Positions 53,157-62,361 of a DNA stretch of 64,000 nucleotides are shown here, in pieces. The notes under the pieces were generated by a model, which worked only from the letters and a program-made list of their open reading frames with translations, was not told where the DNA came from and made no database searches. Positions within the stretch are counted from its first letter, which is position 1, and every line of letters starts with the position of its first letter. This DNA comes from Streptomyces sp. CB02366 (lineage in GTDB: Bacteria > Actinomycetota > Actinomycetes > Streptomycetales > Streptomycetaceae), in the NCBI RefSeq assembly GCF_001905905.1, contig NZ_LIVT01000006.1, positions 113,723 to 177,722 of the forward strand. The letters are read 5' to 3'. The translations under genes and the position numbers were made by a program.

Positions 53157-54591
53157 CCCGCCCCCAGGTCTCCAGGTCCCTTTCCACCGGGGGAAGTTCG
53201 CGGTCCGATCCGGCAGCCCGCCATGCCGCGGCCAGGGCCACCGGGTCGCCCCCGCCCGCCGCCGCGGCCGCGAGTGCCGCCGCGCCGAGGGCGACTAGCT
53301 CCCCACCGCGCGGGAGGACCAGCGGCCGGCCGGAGAGGCGGCGCACCGTCTCCACCCACGTCCGGCCCTGCGCCCCGCCGCCGATCAGCCGCAGCGGGCG
53401 GGCCGCGACCTCGGGGGCGTCCGGGTCGAGGCCGCAGGCGGACAGCAGGGCGTCCAGGGCCCGCAGGACGGTGACGGCCGCGCCCTCGTAGGCGGCCCCC
53501 AGGAGCTGCTGCCGGGTCGTGTCGTGGCGCAGCCCGGTCAGCAGCCCGGCGGCGGTCGGCAGGTCGGGGGTCCGTTCGCCGTCGAGATAGGGCAGCAGGA
53601 CCGCCTCGCCGCCGGGCGCGGCGTCCTCGCGGTCCAGGCCCAGCAGGGCGGCCACCTTGTCCACGGCGAGCGTGCAGTTGAGGGTGCAGGCCAGCGGGAG
53701 GTAGGCGCCGTCGGCGGCGGCGAACCCGTTCAGCACGGTGGAGGCGGGCCGGGTGCGGGAGGCGGCGAACACCGTGCCGGAGGTGCCGAGGCTGAGGACC
53801 GGGTGGTCCAGCAGCCCCTCACCGCCCAGCCCGAGGCCCACGGCCGCGCTCATGTTGTCGCCGGTGCCGGCCGCCACCGCGATGCCCGGGGGCAGCCCCA
53901 GCGCACGCGCCGCCGCTTCGGTCAGCGAACCGATCCGGGCCGCCCCGGTGGGCGCGACCTCGGGCAGCAGGGCCGCGTCGAGGCCGAGGAGATCCAGCAG
54001 TCCGGGGTCGTACGCGCCGGTGGCGGTGGAGTACCAGCCGCTGCCCGAGGCGTCCCCGGGGTCGGTGGCGGCGACGCCCGCCAGCCGTTCGGTCAGGAAG
54101 TCGTGGGGGAGCCGCACCGCTGCCGCGGCCGCCGCGCTCGCCGGGTCGTTCTCGCGCAGCCACCGCCACTTGGAGGCGGTGATCGAGGCGACCGGCACGG
54201 AACCGGTCCGCTCGGCCCAGGCCCCGGGCCCGCCGAGCGCCTCGGTGAGCGCGGCGGCCTGCGGTGCGGAGCGGGTGTCGTTCCACAGCAGTGCGGGGCG
54301 CAGCGGCCGGCCCGCCGCGTCCAGCACGACGAGCCCGTGCTGCTGCCCGGCGACCGCGATGCCGGTGACCGCGCGGCCGGGCAGACCCGACTCCTTCAGC
54401 CCGGCGGCCACCGCCTCGCCCAGGGCCCGCCACCAGGTCTCCGGATCACTCTCCCGCGCCCCGCCCTCCCCGGTGACCACGTGCGGGGCGCGGCCCACGG
54501 CGAGCTGCTCGCCGCTCCCGGCGTCGAGGAACACGGCCTTGGTGGACTGGGTCGAGCTGTCCACGCCGATGACGACGGCGGGTGAGGGCAT
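53107..54591 (-). CDS. xylB: Xylulokinase
   Basis: A 494-residue FGGY-family kinase phosphorylating D-xylulose with ATP. Signatures: VVIGVDSSTQSTKAVFLD, GIAVAGQQHGLVVLD, FLTERLAG, LSLGTSGTVFAAS and a C-terminal FGGY domain (RLIGGGAQGRTWVETV). ATG at 54591 is chosen (AGAGG about six bases upstream) over a longer frame. It is divergent from xylA, and a ROK regulator follows xylA. Its stop lies inside the 3' end of the glycosyltransferase gene. Confidence 0.93.
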   Translation of the reverse strand: MPSPAVVIGVDSSTQSTKAVFLDAGSGEQLAVGRAPHVVTGEGGARESDPETWWRALGEAVAAGLKESGLPGRAVTGIAVAGQQHGLVVLDAAGRPLRPALLWNDTRSAPQAAALTEALGGPGAWAERTGSVPVASITASKWRWLRENDPASAAAAAAVRLPHDFLTERLAGVAATDPGDASGSGWYSTATGAYDPGLLDLLGLDAALLPEVAPTGAARIGSLTEAAARALGLPPGIAVAAGTGDNMSAAVGLGLGGEGLLDHPVLSLGTSGTVFAASRTRPASTVLNGFAAADGAYLPLACTLNCTLAVDKVAALLGLDREDAAPGGEAVLLPYLDGERTPDLPTAAGLLTGLRHDTTRQQLLGAAYEGAAVTVLRALDALLSACGLDPDAPEVAARPLRLIGGGAQGRTWVETVRRLSGRPLVLPRGGELVALGAAALAAAAAGGGDPVALAAAWRAAGSDRELPPVERDLETWGRVTSVLDRASAPLLGGA

Positions 54592-54647
54592 GGGAGCCTC
54601 TTTCGCGCTGGTGGGGGCCGGGCATGGCGGCCGGGTATTCGGCTGCG

Positions 54648-54811
54648 GTAAGAACAAATTACGGGACGCGCGGGCCTCTGCCCAGGGGGTGATGCGGCTC
54701 CCCGTGGGGTGCGGCGGCCGACTCCGTGCGGCAGGGGGCTGCCGCTCCGTACGGCAGGGGGCTTCCGCGTCCCGATGCGGTGTGCTTAATTAATCATGAC
54801 ACTGAACAAAT
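54648..54811. promoter_or_regulatory. Regulatory region between xylB and xylA
   Basis: This 275-base divergent region is AT-richer than its surroundings. It has two copies of GAACAAAT (54652-54659 and 54804-54811), the first inside an inverted repeat (GTAA at 54648 and TTAC at 54659), and an 8-bp palindrome TTAATTAA at 54786-54793. These are candidate operators for the ROK repressor. Confidence 0.45.
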
Positions 54812-54866
54812 AGGGGTGCCGGGCTCTCCGCCGGGCGTCCCGACGGCAGGCGAAGGCGGTCGGACG

Positions 54867-56033
54867 ATGACGGAGCGCTTCACTCCCACTCCGGAGGACA
54901 AGTTCAGTTTCGGGCTGTGGACCGTGGGCTGGCAGGGCCGGGACCCCTTCGGAGACGCCACCCGCGCGGCCCTCGACCCCGTGGACGCGGTGCGGCGGCT
55001 CGCGGAGCTGGGCGCCTGGGGCGTGACCCTCCACGACGACGACCTGATCCCCTTCGGATCGCCGCAGGCGGAGCGCGAACGGATCGTCCAGCGCTTCCGG
55101 AAGGCGGTGGACGACAGCGGGCTCGTGGTGCCCATGGTGACGACGAACCTCTTCACCCACCCCGTCTTCAAGGACGGCGGCTTCACCGCCAACGACCGCG
55201 ACGTACGCCGCTACGCGCTCCGCAAGACCCTGCGCAACATCGACCTCGCCGTCGAACTGGGGGCGAAGACCTTCGTCGCGTGGGGCGGCCGGGAAGGCGC
55301 CGAGTCCGGCGGGGCGAAGGACGTCCGCCTGGCCCTGCACCGGATGAAGGAGGCGTTCGACCTGCTGGGCGAGTACGTCGTCGAGCAGGGCTACGACCTC
55401 CGCTTCGCCGTCGAGCCCAAGCCGAACGAGCCGCGCGGCGACATCCTGCTGCCCACCATCGGCCACGCCCTGGCCTTCATCGAGCGCCTGGAGCGCCCGG
55501 AGCTGGTCGGCGTCAACCCGGAGACCGGGCACGAGCAGATGGCCGGGCTCAACTTCCCGCACGGCATCGCCCAGGCCATGTGGGCGGACAAGCTCTTCCA
55601 CATCGACCTCAACGGCCAGTCCGGTATCAAGTACGACCAGGACCTGCGCTTCGGAGCGGGCGATCTGCGCCAGGCGTTCTGGCTCGTCGACCTGCTGGAG
55701 AGCGGCTACGAGGGCCCCCGCCACTTCGACTTCAAGCCCCCGCGTACCGAGGACCACGACGGTGTCTGGGCCTCGGCCGCCGGCTGCATGCGCAACTACC
55801 TCATCCTCAAGGAGCGCGCCGCCGCCTTCCGCGCCGACCCCGAGGTGCGGGCGGCCCTGCGCGCGTCCCGCCTGGACGAACTGGCGCGCCCCACCGCGGG
55901 CGACGGCCTGGCGGGCCTGCTGGCCGACCGCACCGCGTACGAGGACTTCGACGTGGACGCCGCAGCCGAGCGCGGCATGGCCTTCGAGGCCCTGGACCAG
56001 CTCGCGATGGACCACCTGCTGGCCGTGCGCTGA
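54867..56033 (+). CDS. xylA: Xylose isomerase
   Basis: A 388-residue class I xylose isomerase converting D-xylose to D-xylulose with Mg or Mn. Signatures: FSFGLWTVGWQGRDPFG, LTLHDDDLIPFG-type segment with GVTLHDDDL, MVTTNLFTHPVFKDGGFT with the ring-opening His, RFAVEPKPNEPRGD with metal Glu, GHEQMAGL and FHIDLNGQ. Length and ATG at 54867 match Streptomyces glucose isomerases. A strong hairpin follows the stop. Confidence 0.96.
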   Translation: MTERFTPTPEDKFSFGLWTVGWQGRDPFGDATRAALDPVDAVRRLAELGAWGVTLHDDDLIPFGSPQAERERIVQRFRKAVDDSGLVVPMVTTNLFTHPVFKDGGFTANDRDVRRYALRKTLRNIDLAVELGAKTFVAWGGREGAESGGAKDVRLALHRMKEAFDLLGEYVVEQGYDLRFAVEPKPNEPRGDILLPTIGHALAFIERLERPELVGVNPETGHEQMAGLNFPHGIAQAMWADKLFHIDLNGQSGIKYDQDLRFGAGDLRQAFWLVDLLESGYEGPRHFDFKPPRTEDHDGVWASAAGCMRNYLILKERAAAFRADPEVRAALRASRLDELARPTAGDGLAGLLADRTAYEDFDVDAAAERGMAFEALDQLAMDHLLAVR

Positions 56034-56044
56034 CACGCTGACAC

Positions 56045-56082
56045 CGGGCGGGCCGGGACCGGCAACGGCCCCGGCCCGCCCG
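56045..56082. terminator. Hairpin between xylA and the ROK gene
   Basis: CGGGCGGGCCGGG and CCCGGCCCGCCCG form a perfect 13-bp stem with a 12-base loop, 11 bases after the xylA stop. It can serve both converging transcripts. Confidence 0.7.
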
Positions 56083-56197
56083 CACGGCCCGCGAGCCCTC
56101 CCGCCTGCCCGCCCCCCTGCGAGCCCCATTCGCCCGCCGGGGTCCCGGCGCATCCGTGCCCACCGGGCCGCACCCGTCCGGGAGGGGGCGCCGCCCC

Positions 56198-57454
56198 TCA
56201 CCCGCCGGACGCCCCCACCGCATCCGCGTACGCCACCGGATCGTCCAGCACGCTCTGCACCACGAGCGCCGCCGCGCCCCGCGCCGCGTCGCCCGCCACC
56301 GACGACGCCCGGAGCCTGCCGCCGCCCGGGGACCAGAGCCCCGACACCACCCGGCCGGCCAGCTCCTCGCCGGCGGGCGGCGACAGCCACGGCATCAGGC
56401 CCCGGTAGATCCCGCCGAGCACCACCGCGTCCGGGTCGATCAGGTTCACCGCCCCCGAGAGCACCCGGCCGAGCATCCGGCCCGCCTCCCCGACGGCGGC
56501 CACCGCGCGCGGATCTCCCGACGCCGCGCGCCGCTCCAGTTCCAGCACCCCGCCGGCGCCGCCCGGGCCCTCGATCCCGGCGGACCGCAGCAGCGCCGTC
56601 TGCCCGGCGTACTGCTCCAGGCACCCCCGCGAGCCGCACCGGCACTCCGGGCCCGCCGGGTCCACCACCACATGGCCGATCTCCCCGGCGAAACCGTGCG
56701 CCCCGCGCAGCAGCTCGCCGTTCAGGACGAGGGCGCCGCCGACCCCGATCTCCCCGGTCAGATAGAGAAAGGTGCGTACGTCCTCCAGCCCCCCGAACCA
56801 CAGCTCGGCCAGGGCCGCGAGGTTGGCCTCGTTCTCCGAGGCCACCGGCAGAGCCGGGCGGCCGGGGCGCAGGGCCGCGAGCGCGTCGGCGAACACCTCC
56901 TGCGCCGGCACCTCGTTCCAGCCCAGGTTGGGGGCCTGCCGCACCGAGCCGCCGGAGACCAGGCCCGGCAGCGCCAGCGTCGCGCCCACCGGCCGCAGCT
57001 CCTGCTCGGACGCCGACTCCAGGGTCCGGGCGGCGAGCCGGGCGGCCCGTGCCAGGGTCTCCCCGGCGGGCGCGCCCCGGTTGTCGAGGTGCTCGGTCTG
57101 CCGGACCCGCCCGGTGCCCGCCAGGTCCACCACGCAGACCGAGACGTAGTCGACGTTGATCTCCACGCCGAGCCCGGCCGGTCCTGTGCGGGCCACCTTG
57201 AGCGCGGTGCCGGGGCGGCCCGCCTGCCCGCTGAACGTCTTGCCCGACTCGGTGAGGAACCCGCTGTCCATCAACTGCTCCACGAGCGAGGACACCGCCG
57301 CCCGGGTCAGCCCGACGCGGGCGGCCACCCCGGCGCGGGTCGCCTCGCCGCGCTCGCCCTCGTCCCGCACGGCGCGCAGTACCAGGCTCAGATTGTGCCG
57401 TCGCACGGTGTCCTTGTCGGCCTTGGGCCCCAGCGGAGTGAGGATGCTCTTCAT
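56198..57454 (-). CDS. xylR: ROK-family xylose repressor
   Basis: A 418-residue ROK regulator. The N-terminal winged helix includes TRAGVAARVGLTRAAVSSLVEQ. The sugar-kinase-like body has GVEINVDYVSVCVVDL, GEIGVGGALVLNGELLRG and GFAGEIGHVVVD. The zinc motif CRCGSRGCLEQY (Cys-x-Cys-Gly-x-x-Gly-Cys) is typical of ROK proteins. Placed next to xylA and xylB, it probably represses both and is released by xylose. Symbol by context. Confidence 0.9.
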   Translation of the reverse strand: MKSILTPLGPKADKDTVRRHNLSLVLRAVRDEGERGEATRAGVAARVGLTRAAVSSLVEQLMDSGFLTESGKTFSGQAGRPGTALKVARTGPAGLGVEINVDYVSVCVVDLAGTGRVRQTEHLDNRGAPAGETLARAARLAARTLESASEQELRPVGATLALPGLVSGGSVRQAPNLGWNEVPAQEVFADALAALRPGRPALPVASENEANLAALAELWFGGLEDVRTFLYLTGEIGVGGALVLNGELLRGAHGFAGEIGHVVVDPAGPECRCGSRGCLEQYAGQTALLRSAGIEGPGGAGGVLELERRAASGDPRAVAAVGEAGRMLGRVLSGAVNLIDPDAVVLGGIYRGLMPWLSPPAGEELAGRVVSGLWSPGGGRLRASSVAGDAARGAAALVVQSVLDDPVAYADAVGASGG

Positions 57455-57482
57455 ATCGTCGCCGAGCCTATGTGATGGGCGG

Positions 57483-57531
57483 ACACGGCAGGGGCGGCCG
57501 CGGCCCTCGGCCGTGACCGCCCCTGCCGTGT
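57483..57531. terminator. Hairpin between DUF305 and ROK genes
   Basis: ACACGGCAGGGGCGG and CCGCCCCTGCCGTGT form a perfect 15-bp stem with a 19-base loop. It lies downstream of the DUF305 gene and upstream of the ROK gene on the same strand, ending the first transcript. Confidence 0.65.
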
Positions 57532-57587
57532 TCGGAGTCCGTCGCCCGGCGTCCGGTGCTCAGGACCCGTTGCCCGGGGCCCGTCGC

Positions 57588-58244
57588 TCAGGGCTTGGCG
57601 CCCCGTTCCTCCAGCATGTGCGCCATCAGGCCCATCTCCGACCGCTGGCCGCGGACCATGCCCGCCGCGAGATCCCGGATGACGTCCGTCTCCGCCGCGT
57701 CGGCGGCGGCCCGCGCCATGTCCGCGCCGGCGCGGTGGTGCACAGTCATCAGCCGCAGGAACAGCACCTCGGCCTTCTCGCCCTTCGCGGCGGTGAGCGC
57801 CGCCAGTTGGGCGTCGGTGGCCATGCCCGGCATCAGCGCACCGTCACCGGTCGGCGCCACGGTGTGCCCCATCCACTCCATCGGAGGCCCGGCCGCGCTC
57901 TTCGGCAGCCCCCACACCTCCAGCCAGCCCAGCATCATGCCGCGCTGGTTGGCCTGGGTGTTGATGATGTCGTACGCGAGACGCCGCACGTCCTCGTCGT
58001 CGGTGCGGTCCCGCACGATGAACGACATCTCGACCGCCTGCTGGTGGTGGATCGCCATGTCCCGGGCGAAGCCCGCGTCCACGGAGTCCTCCGCCGGAGC
58101 GGACAGGGACGAGGGCGCCCCGGACGGGGACGCCGCGGAGGGGCGTACGACCATCAGCGCCACCAGCCCCAGCGCGACGAGCAGCACACCGGCCCCCGCG
58201 ACCACCATCCGGCGGGTGGCGCGGGACGGGGCGGGAGCGGTCAC
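57588..58244 (-). CDS. DUF305 exported His/Met-rich protein
   Basis: A 218-residue DUF305 protein with N-terminal membrane anchor (RRMVVAGAGVLLVALGLVALMVV). Helical repeats carry paired His/Met motifs: FARDMAIHHQQAVEMS, QANQRGMMLGWLE, LFLRLMTVHHRAGADMA and LMAHMLEE. DUF305 proteins are ferritin-like and often linked to copper. GTG at 58244 overlaps the stop of the DUF3105 gene (GTGA), so they are coupled. It would act outside the membrane. Confidence 0.88.
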   Translation of the reverse strand: MTAPAPSRATRRMVVAGAGVLLVALGLVALMVVRPSAASPSGAPSSLSAPAEDSVDAGFARDMAIHHQQAVEMSFIVRDRTDDEDVRRLAYDIINTQANQRGMMLGWLEVWGLPKSAAGPPMEWMGHTVAPTGDGALMPGMATDAQLAALTAAKGEKAEVLFLRLMTVHHRAGADMARAAADAAETDVIRDLAAGMVRGQRSEMGLMAHMLEERGAKP

Positions 58245-58891
58245 TTGTCCAGCCCGCCGGTGCAGGCGGCCCCCGGCTCGGGGGTCTGCGGGCCCTGCAC
58301 GTACTTGGTGAAGAACTGCGCGACCCGGTCGTCCGACGCGCTCTTCACCGTGACCTGCTTGCCCCACGCGCTGAGCATCAGCGGGTCCTTCTGGTCCTTG
58401 ACCGGGCTCATCAGGGAGTACGGGGTCGCCTTGACCTTCTTGGCGAGCGCCTCGACGTCCGCGTCCGACGCCTTCTCGTTGTACGTGACCCAGACCGCGC
58501 CGTGCTCCAGCGAGTGCACGGCGTTCTCCTTGGGCAGCTCGTGGGTGTAGACGTCCGCGTTGCAGTTCATCCACACCTGGTTGTGGTCGCCGCCCACGGG
58601 CGGGTTCATCGGGTAGTCGACCTTGGTCGCCACGTGCTCCTGCGTCAGCTTGTCCCAGCTGCGCTCGCCGGTGACCGGCGAGGTCTTGGCCTGCTGGTCC
58701 TTCTTCTCCTTCTCGTCGGCCTGCGCCATCAGGTAGCCGCCGCCGGCGACCAGGGCGGCGACCACGGCGACCGACGCGCCGATGGTGAGGATGCGGCCCC
58801 GGCGCTCGCGGGCGCGCTCCTTGCGGCGGGCCTCTTCGAGCTTGGCGCGGCGGGCCGCGGCCGGGTTGTTCGGATTCTGGGTGGAAGCCAT
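58241..58891 (-). CDS. DUF3105 membrane-anchored protein
   Basis: A 216-residue DUF3105 protein. An N-terminal basic region (RRAKLEEARRKERARERR) precedes one membrane helix (ILTIGASVAVVAALVAGGGYL). The extracellular domain has the family motif GGDHNQVWMNCNADVYTHE and HSLEHGAVWVTYN, rich in His and Asn. ATG at 58891 has GAGGA seven bases upstream. It regularly precedes DUF305 in Streptomyces; the pair probably handle a metal at the surface, which is inferred. Confidence 0.88.
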   Translation of the reverse strand: MASTQNPNNPAAARRAKLEEARRKERARERRGRILTIGASVAVVAALVAGGGYLMAQADEKEKKDQQAKTSPVTGERSWDKLTQEHVATKVDYPMNPPVGGDHNQVWMNCNADVYTHELPKENAVHSLEHGAVWVTYNEKASDADVEALAKKVKATPYSLMSPVKDQKDPLMLSAWGKQVTVKSASDDRVAQFFTKYVQGPQTPEPGAACTGGLDK

Positions 58892-59018
58892 GGGAAGTCC
58901 TCGTCGTTCAACCGGTGCATACGGGGCGATGCATGAGGGGGAAAGGGGTTCAGGGCATGCGGAACGCCGCTCCCGGTGAACCGGCGCCGGGGCGCGGCGG
59001 GGGAGCGGAACCCGGGTT

Positions 59019-59447
59019 CTAGACCCGTTGAACCTGGAGACGCAGTTGATCGACGGAACGCACCCCGTCGTGCGCGGGGCCCCTGATGGCCGCGGCCCCG
59101 GTGAGCGGAGCGGCGGGGACACGCGCCACGGGCGAGGGGACGCCCGCGGGGGCCGACGGTACGGGCAGCACGACGGCCACCGTGTGCGTCGAACCGCCGT
59201 GGCACGACGTACCGAGCCCGCTGTCGCCCGGCGTGGCCAGCACGACGGGCTCGAAGGCCGCCTGGGGGATCGGGGTGAAGGCGCGGGCGGCGGCCGGACC
59301 GGGGGCCGCGGCGACCGGTACGGCCGCGGACGGGGCGGCGGCCGAACAGCAGAAGAGCATGGCCAGGAGGAAGAAGGTCCAGCCCAGGGCGAGAGGCGTG
59401 CGGGAGCGCCGCCACTGCTGGTCGCTCCGCCTGCTCACCCTGGTCAT
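59019..59447 (-). CDS. Small exported Ala/Pro-rich protein
   Basis: A 142-residue protein with one membrane helix or signal (LALGWTFFLLAMLFCCSAAA), a long Ala/Pro/Val-rich extracellular part with a Cys (GLGTSCHGGST) and a distinct C-terminal motif DGVRSVDQLRLQVQRV. No enzyme motifs. It lies upstream of the DUF3105/DUF305 pair on the same strand, 128 bases away, and may belong with them. Unknown function. Confidence 0.6.
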   Translation of the reverse strand: MTRVSRRSDQQWRRSRTPLALGWTFFLLAMLFCCSAAAPSAAVPVAAAPGPAAARAFTPIPQAAFEPVVLATPGDSGLGTSCHGGSTHTVAVVLPVPSAPAGVPSPVARVPAAPLTGAAAIRGPAHDGVRSVDQLRLQVQRV

Positions 59448-59550
59448 CGCCCGTCATCGTAGTGGGTGCATGAAAGTTCAAAGAACGCGGGTCGCGCCGT
59501 TCGCGGGACAGTGTGCCCGAGACGCCGCCCCGCGAACAGGGGCCAATTAA

Positions 59551-59573
59551 TTTACAGGTGTAATACCTGTTAA
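59551..59573. promoter_or_regulatory. MarR-type operator before the FUSC gene
   Basis: TTTACAGGT and ACCTGTTAA flank GTAAT, an inverted repeat with one mismatch. The inner ACAGGT/ACCTGT arms are perfect. It lies 10 bases before the GTG of the FUSC gene, overlapping any promoter there, and suits the MarR protein encoded at the end of this operon. Confidence 0.65.
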
Positions 59574-59582
59574 CGTATATGG

Positions 59583-61319
59583 GTGAGCGATACACCCGAC
59601 CGTCCGGCGCGGCCCTCCGTCCGTACCGCCCCGCTTCCTGTCCGCAGGCTTCCGGTGGCCCCGGCCCTGCGCTTGTCGCGCCCCTCGGACACCTGGTTCA
59701 AGCCCGCCCTCAGCGTGGTCGTCGCCTCCGCCGTCCCCCACCTGACGCTCCTGGCCCTCGGGCGGCTGGACCTCGTGATCTACGCCATGGCCGGTTCGCT
59801 CTGCGCGCTCTACGGGCACGGCCTGCCGTACGCCCGGCGGGCCCGGGCCGTCACGGGCGTCGTGCTCGGCATGACGGCCGGCCTCGCCCTCTCCCTGGCC
59901 ACCGCGGCCCTCACCGGCTCGACCGCCGTGCTCATCGCGGTCGGGGCCCTGCTCGCCGCCGTCCAGAAGGCGGCGTGCGACGCCACCCGGATCGGGCCGC
60001 CCGGCCATGTGATCCTCACCTTCGTCAGCTCGGCCGCCCTCTTCGCCCCCCAGCGCCCCGAGCAGATCCCCGGCCACCTCGCCCTGACTCTCGGCGCGGG
60101 CGCGTTCGCCTGGCTGGTCGTCCTCGCGCCCGCCCTGGTGCGCCGCGAGGGCCCCGAACGCCGGGCCGTCGCCCGGGCCCTGGAGGCGGCGGCCGGGTGC
60201 GCCGCCGACCCCGGGCCCGGAACCCGCAACGCCGCTGCCGCCGCCGTGCACGCCGCCTGGCAGTGCCTGCTCGCCTCCGGCCCCGCCACCCCCGCACGCC
60301 GGTCGCTGGAACGCCTGGTGGTGCACGCGGAAGCGGCCTTCGCCGCCCCGGGCCCCGGGGGCGGGGCCGCGGACCCGGACCGCCTGCGGGACTGGGCCGC
60401 CCGGACCCGGGCCAGGGGCCCCGTCCCCACCCCGCCGCCCGCCCCCGGCACCGCCGCCGAGCTGTACGGGATCGACGCCGAACGCGCCGCCCTGCGCGGA
60501 CCGGACGGCCGCCGCGCGGCCCGCCGCGCGCTGCTGGGCCGCCTCGGCCCCGGCTCGCCGCTGCTGCCCGTCGCCGTCCGCACCCTGACCGGCTGCGCGC
60601 TCGCCGGGTACCTCTGCGCCGCACTCGGCGTCGGCCGCCCCTACTGGGCGATCGTCACCGCCGCCTCCCTCTACCAGGCCAACGTCACCCTGTCGTGGAA
60701 CCGGACCCTCCAGCGCACCCTCGGCAACCTGCTGGGCGTACTCGTCTTCGCCGCCGTGCTGCCCGTGTCCCGGACCGGCCCGCTCGCCCTCGTCTGCTGC
60801 TGCCTCTTCTTCAGCTTCGCCGCCGAGGCCCTCATCACCCGCAACTACTGGCTCGGCTCCACCGCGGTGACGCCGATGGCCCTGCTGGTCCTGGAGTTCG
60901 GCGGGGCCCACCCCGCCGGAGAGCTGATCGGCGACCGGGTCCTGGACACCGTCCTCGGCGCCGTCGCCGGCTTCCTGGCCGCCGTGCTCGTCACCAACCG
61001 GCGGGCGGCGGGCCGCGTCGAGCGGGCGCTCGACGCCGCCGACCGGGCGCGCGCGGAGGCGGAGCGGACCGGCGCGGACCCCGGGGCCGCGTCCGCAGAC
61101 CGGGACCGGGCGCGCCGGACGCTCACCGCGAGCCTCGTCGAACTGCGCGAGGCGGGCGACACCGCCGCGGGCGAATGGTGGCAGCGGGCCCTGCCCGAGG
61201 AGCGCCTGCTCGCCGCCGAGCGGGCCGGACACCGTACGCTCGCCGCGACAGCACGACGGCGGGGGCCGGAAGGGGGTACGACCTCCACGGCCCGCGCCCC
61301 TTCGATCGGAGCGGAGTGA
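59583..61319 (+). CDS. FUSC-family membrane protein (aromatic acid efflux-like)
   Basis: A 578-residue protein with two clusters of membrane helices of the FUSC type: an N-terminal set (ALSVVVASAVPHLTLLALG, GVVLGMTAGLALSLATAAL, FAWLVVLAPALV) and a C-terminal set (LTGCALAGYLCAALG, TLGNLLGVLVFAAVLP, ALVCCCLFFSFAAEAL). They are separated and followed by long soluble helices (ALDAADRARAEAERTG). FUSC proteins are linked to efflux of aromatic acids. GTG at 59583 lies right after a MarR-type operator. Coupled by GTGA to the MarR gene. Confidence 0.8.
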   Translation: MSDTPDRPARPSVRTAPLPVRRLPVAPALRLSRPSDTWFKPALSVVVASAVPHLTLLALGRLDLVIYAMAGSLCALYGHGLPYARRARAVTGVVLGMTAGLALSLATAALTGSTAVLIAVGALLAAVQKAACDATRIGPPGHVILTFVSSAALFAPQRPEQIPGHLALTLGAGAFAWLVVLAPALVRREGPERRAVARALEAAAGCAADPGPGTRNAAAAAVHAAWQCLLASGPATPARRSLERLVVHAEAAFAAPGPGGGAADPDRLRDWAARTRARGPVPTPPPAPGTAAELYGIDAERAALRGPDGRRAARRALLGRLGPGSPLLPVAVRTLTGCALAGYLCAALGVGRPYWAIVTAASLYQANVTLSWNRTLQRTLGNLLGVLVFAAVLPVSRTGPLALVCCCLFFSFAAEALITRNYWLGSTAVTPMALLVLEFGGAHPAGELIGDRVLDTVLGAVAGFLAAVLVTNRRAAGRVERALDAADRARAEAERTGADPGAASADRDRARRTLTASLVELREAGDTAAGEWWQRALPEERLLAAERAGHRTLAATARRRGPEGGTTSTARAPSIGAE

Positions 61320-61822
61320 CCGACGACATCGTTGCCGCGGTGGTCCGGCAGTGGCAGGCCGTCCATCCCCGGCTCGACACCGGGCCGATGGAGATCATCG
61401 GCCGGATCAACCGCTGCGCCGCCCTGCTCCAGCAGGCGGAGGACGCCCCGCTGCGCTCCGCCGGGCTGACCCGCGCCGAATTCGACCTCCTCGGCGCCGT
61501 GCGCCGGACCGACCGGGAGCTGACCCCCGGCGAGCTTGCCCGGGAGACCTTCTCCTCGGGCGCCGCCGTCACCAAGCGGCTGCGCGCCCTCCGGGAACGC
61601 GGCCTGGTCGACCGCCGGGGCGACGACCGGGACCGCCGGGTCGCCCATGTCCGCCTCACCGACGAGGGCCGGGCCCTGGTGGACCGGCTGCTGCCCCGGC
61701 AGCTCGCGTACGAACGCACGGTGCTCGCGGGCCTCGACGACAGCGGACGCGAGGAACTCGGCTCCCGGCTCGGCGAATTGCTGATCCAGCTGGAGGGGCG
61801 GCTCGGCGGAGCCCGGCACTGA
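61316..61822 (+). CDS. MarR-family regulator
   Basis: A 168-residue MarR protein. Winged helix: LTPGELARETFSSGAAVTKRL (recognition helix), then the wing RRGDDRDRRVAHVRLTDEGRAL. Terminal helices give the dimer. GTG at 61316 overlaps the stop of the FUSC gene, so transporter and regulator are made together. It likely binds the inverted repeat upstream of the pair and is released by a small aromatic ligand. Confidence 0.9.
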   Translation: MTDDIVAAVVRQWQAVHPRLDTGPMEIIGRINRCAALLQQAEDAPLRSAGLTRAEFDLLGAVRRTDRELTPGELARETFSSGAAVTKRLRALRERGLVDRRGDDRDRRVAHVRLTDEGRALVDRLLPRQLAYERTVLAGLDDSGREELGSRLGELLIQLEGRLGGARH

Positions 61823-62361
61823 GCCGGCGCTCCGGCGCGGGACCGACGTGACGCACCGGAGCCGCGGGCCCGCCTCGGTGCGTCGCGGCACGGACCCCGC
61901 GTGCCCGCCTCGGCGCGGGGCCCTGGAGGCCCGTCAGAGCGGTTGCGCGGCGCGTCACCCTCCCGGAGGTCGCGAATCTGCGCCTTTCGATCCCCTTCGT
62001 TCACGTGTGTGGTTGACCTGTTCTGGGCGGTGAACAGGGGCAATGCTGTGGCGATTTACCCTACTTGGCCCGTAAGTAACCAGCGACGGCGGCGTTTTCC
62101 GCCCTGTGTGACTTCCCGGGCAGGCACTTTCCGGCCATCCTCACTCACCGCATACGCACAGAAGCGCTGAGTGCAAAAACTGGCGAGTGTATTCCTCTCC
62201 GCGAGCTTCCGCAGGGGGTTGGGTGAATATGCCGAAGCACTGTTCTGATCTGGCTAAGCTCACGCGCAGTGAAGACGAGTTGAGATGAATTCGAGCGCTT
62301 GTTCCTCAAGTCTCCGCTCACGTGCGCATACATCCCGGAATCAACCGCCAGAGGGTTTTAG
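61823..62361. other. Intergenic region before the conservon
   Basis: A 539-base gap, less GC-rich toward the conservon start. It contains an inverted repeat CCTGTTC/GAACAGG (62017-62023 and 62032-62038) right after TTGACC, a plausible -35-type element. No gene is seen. Confidence 0.45.

Noticed and set aside
62012..62038. Firm promoter call for the conservon
   Set aside because: TTGACC and the inverted repeat are visible, but no matching -10 could be fixed, so it is only described in the intergenic entry.
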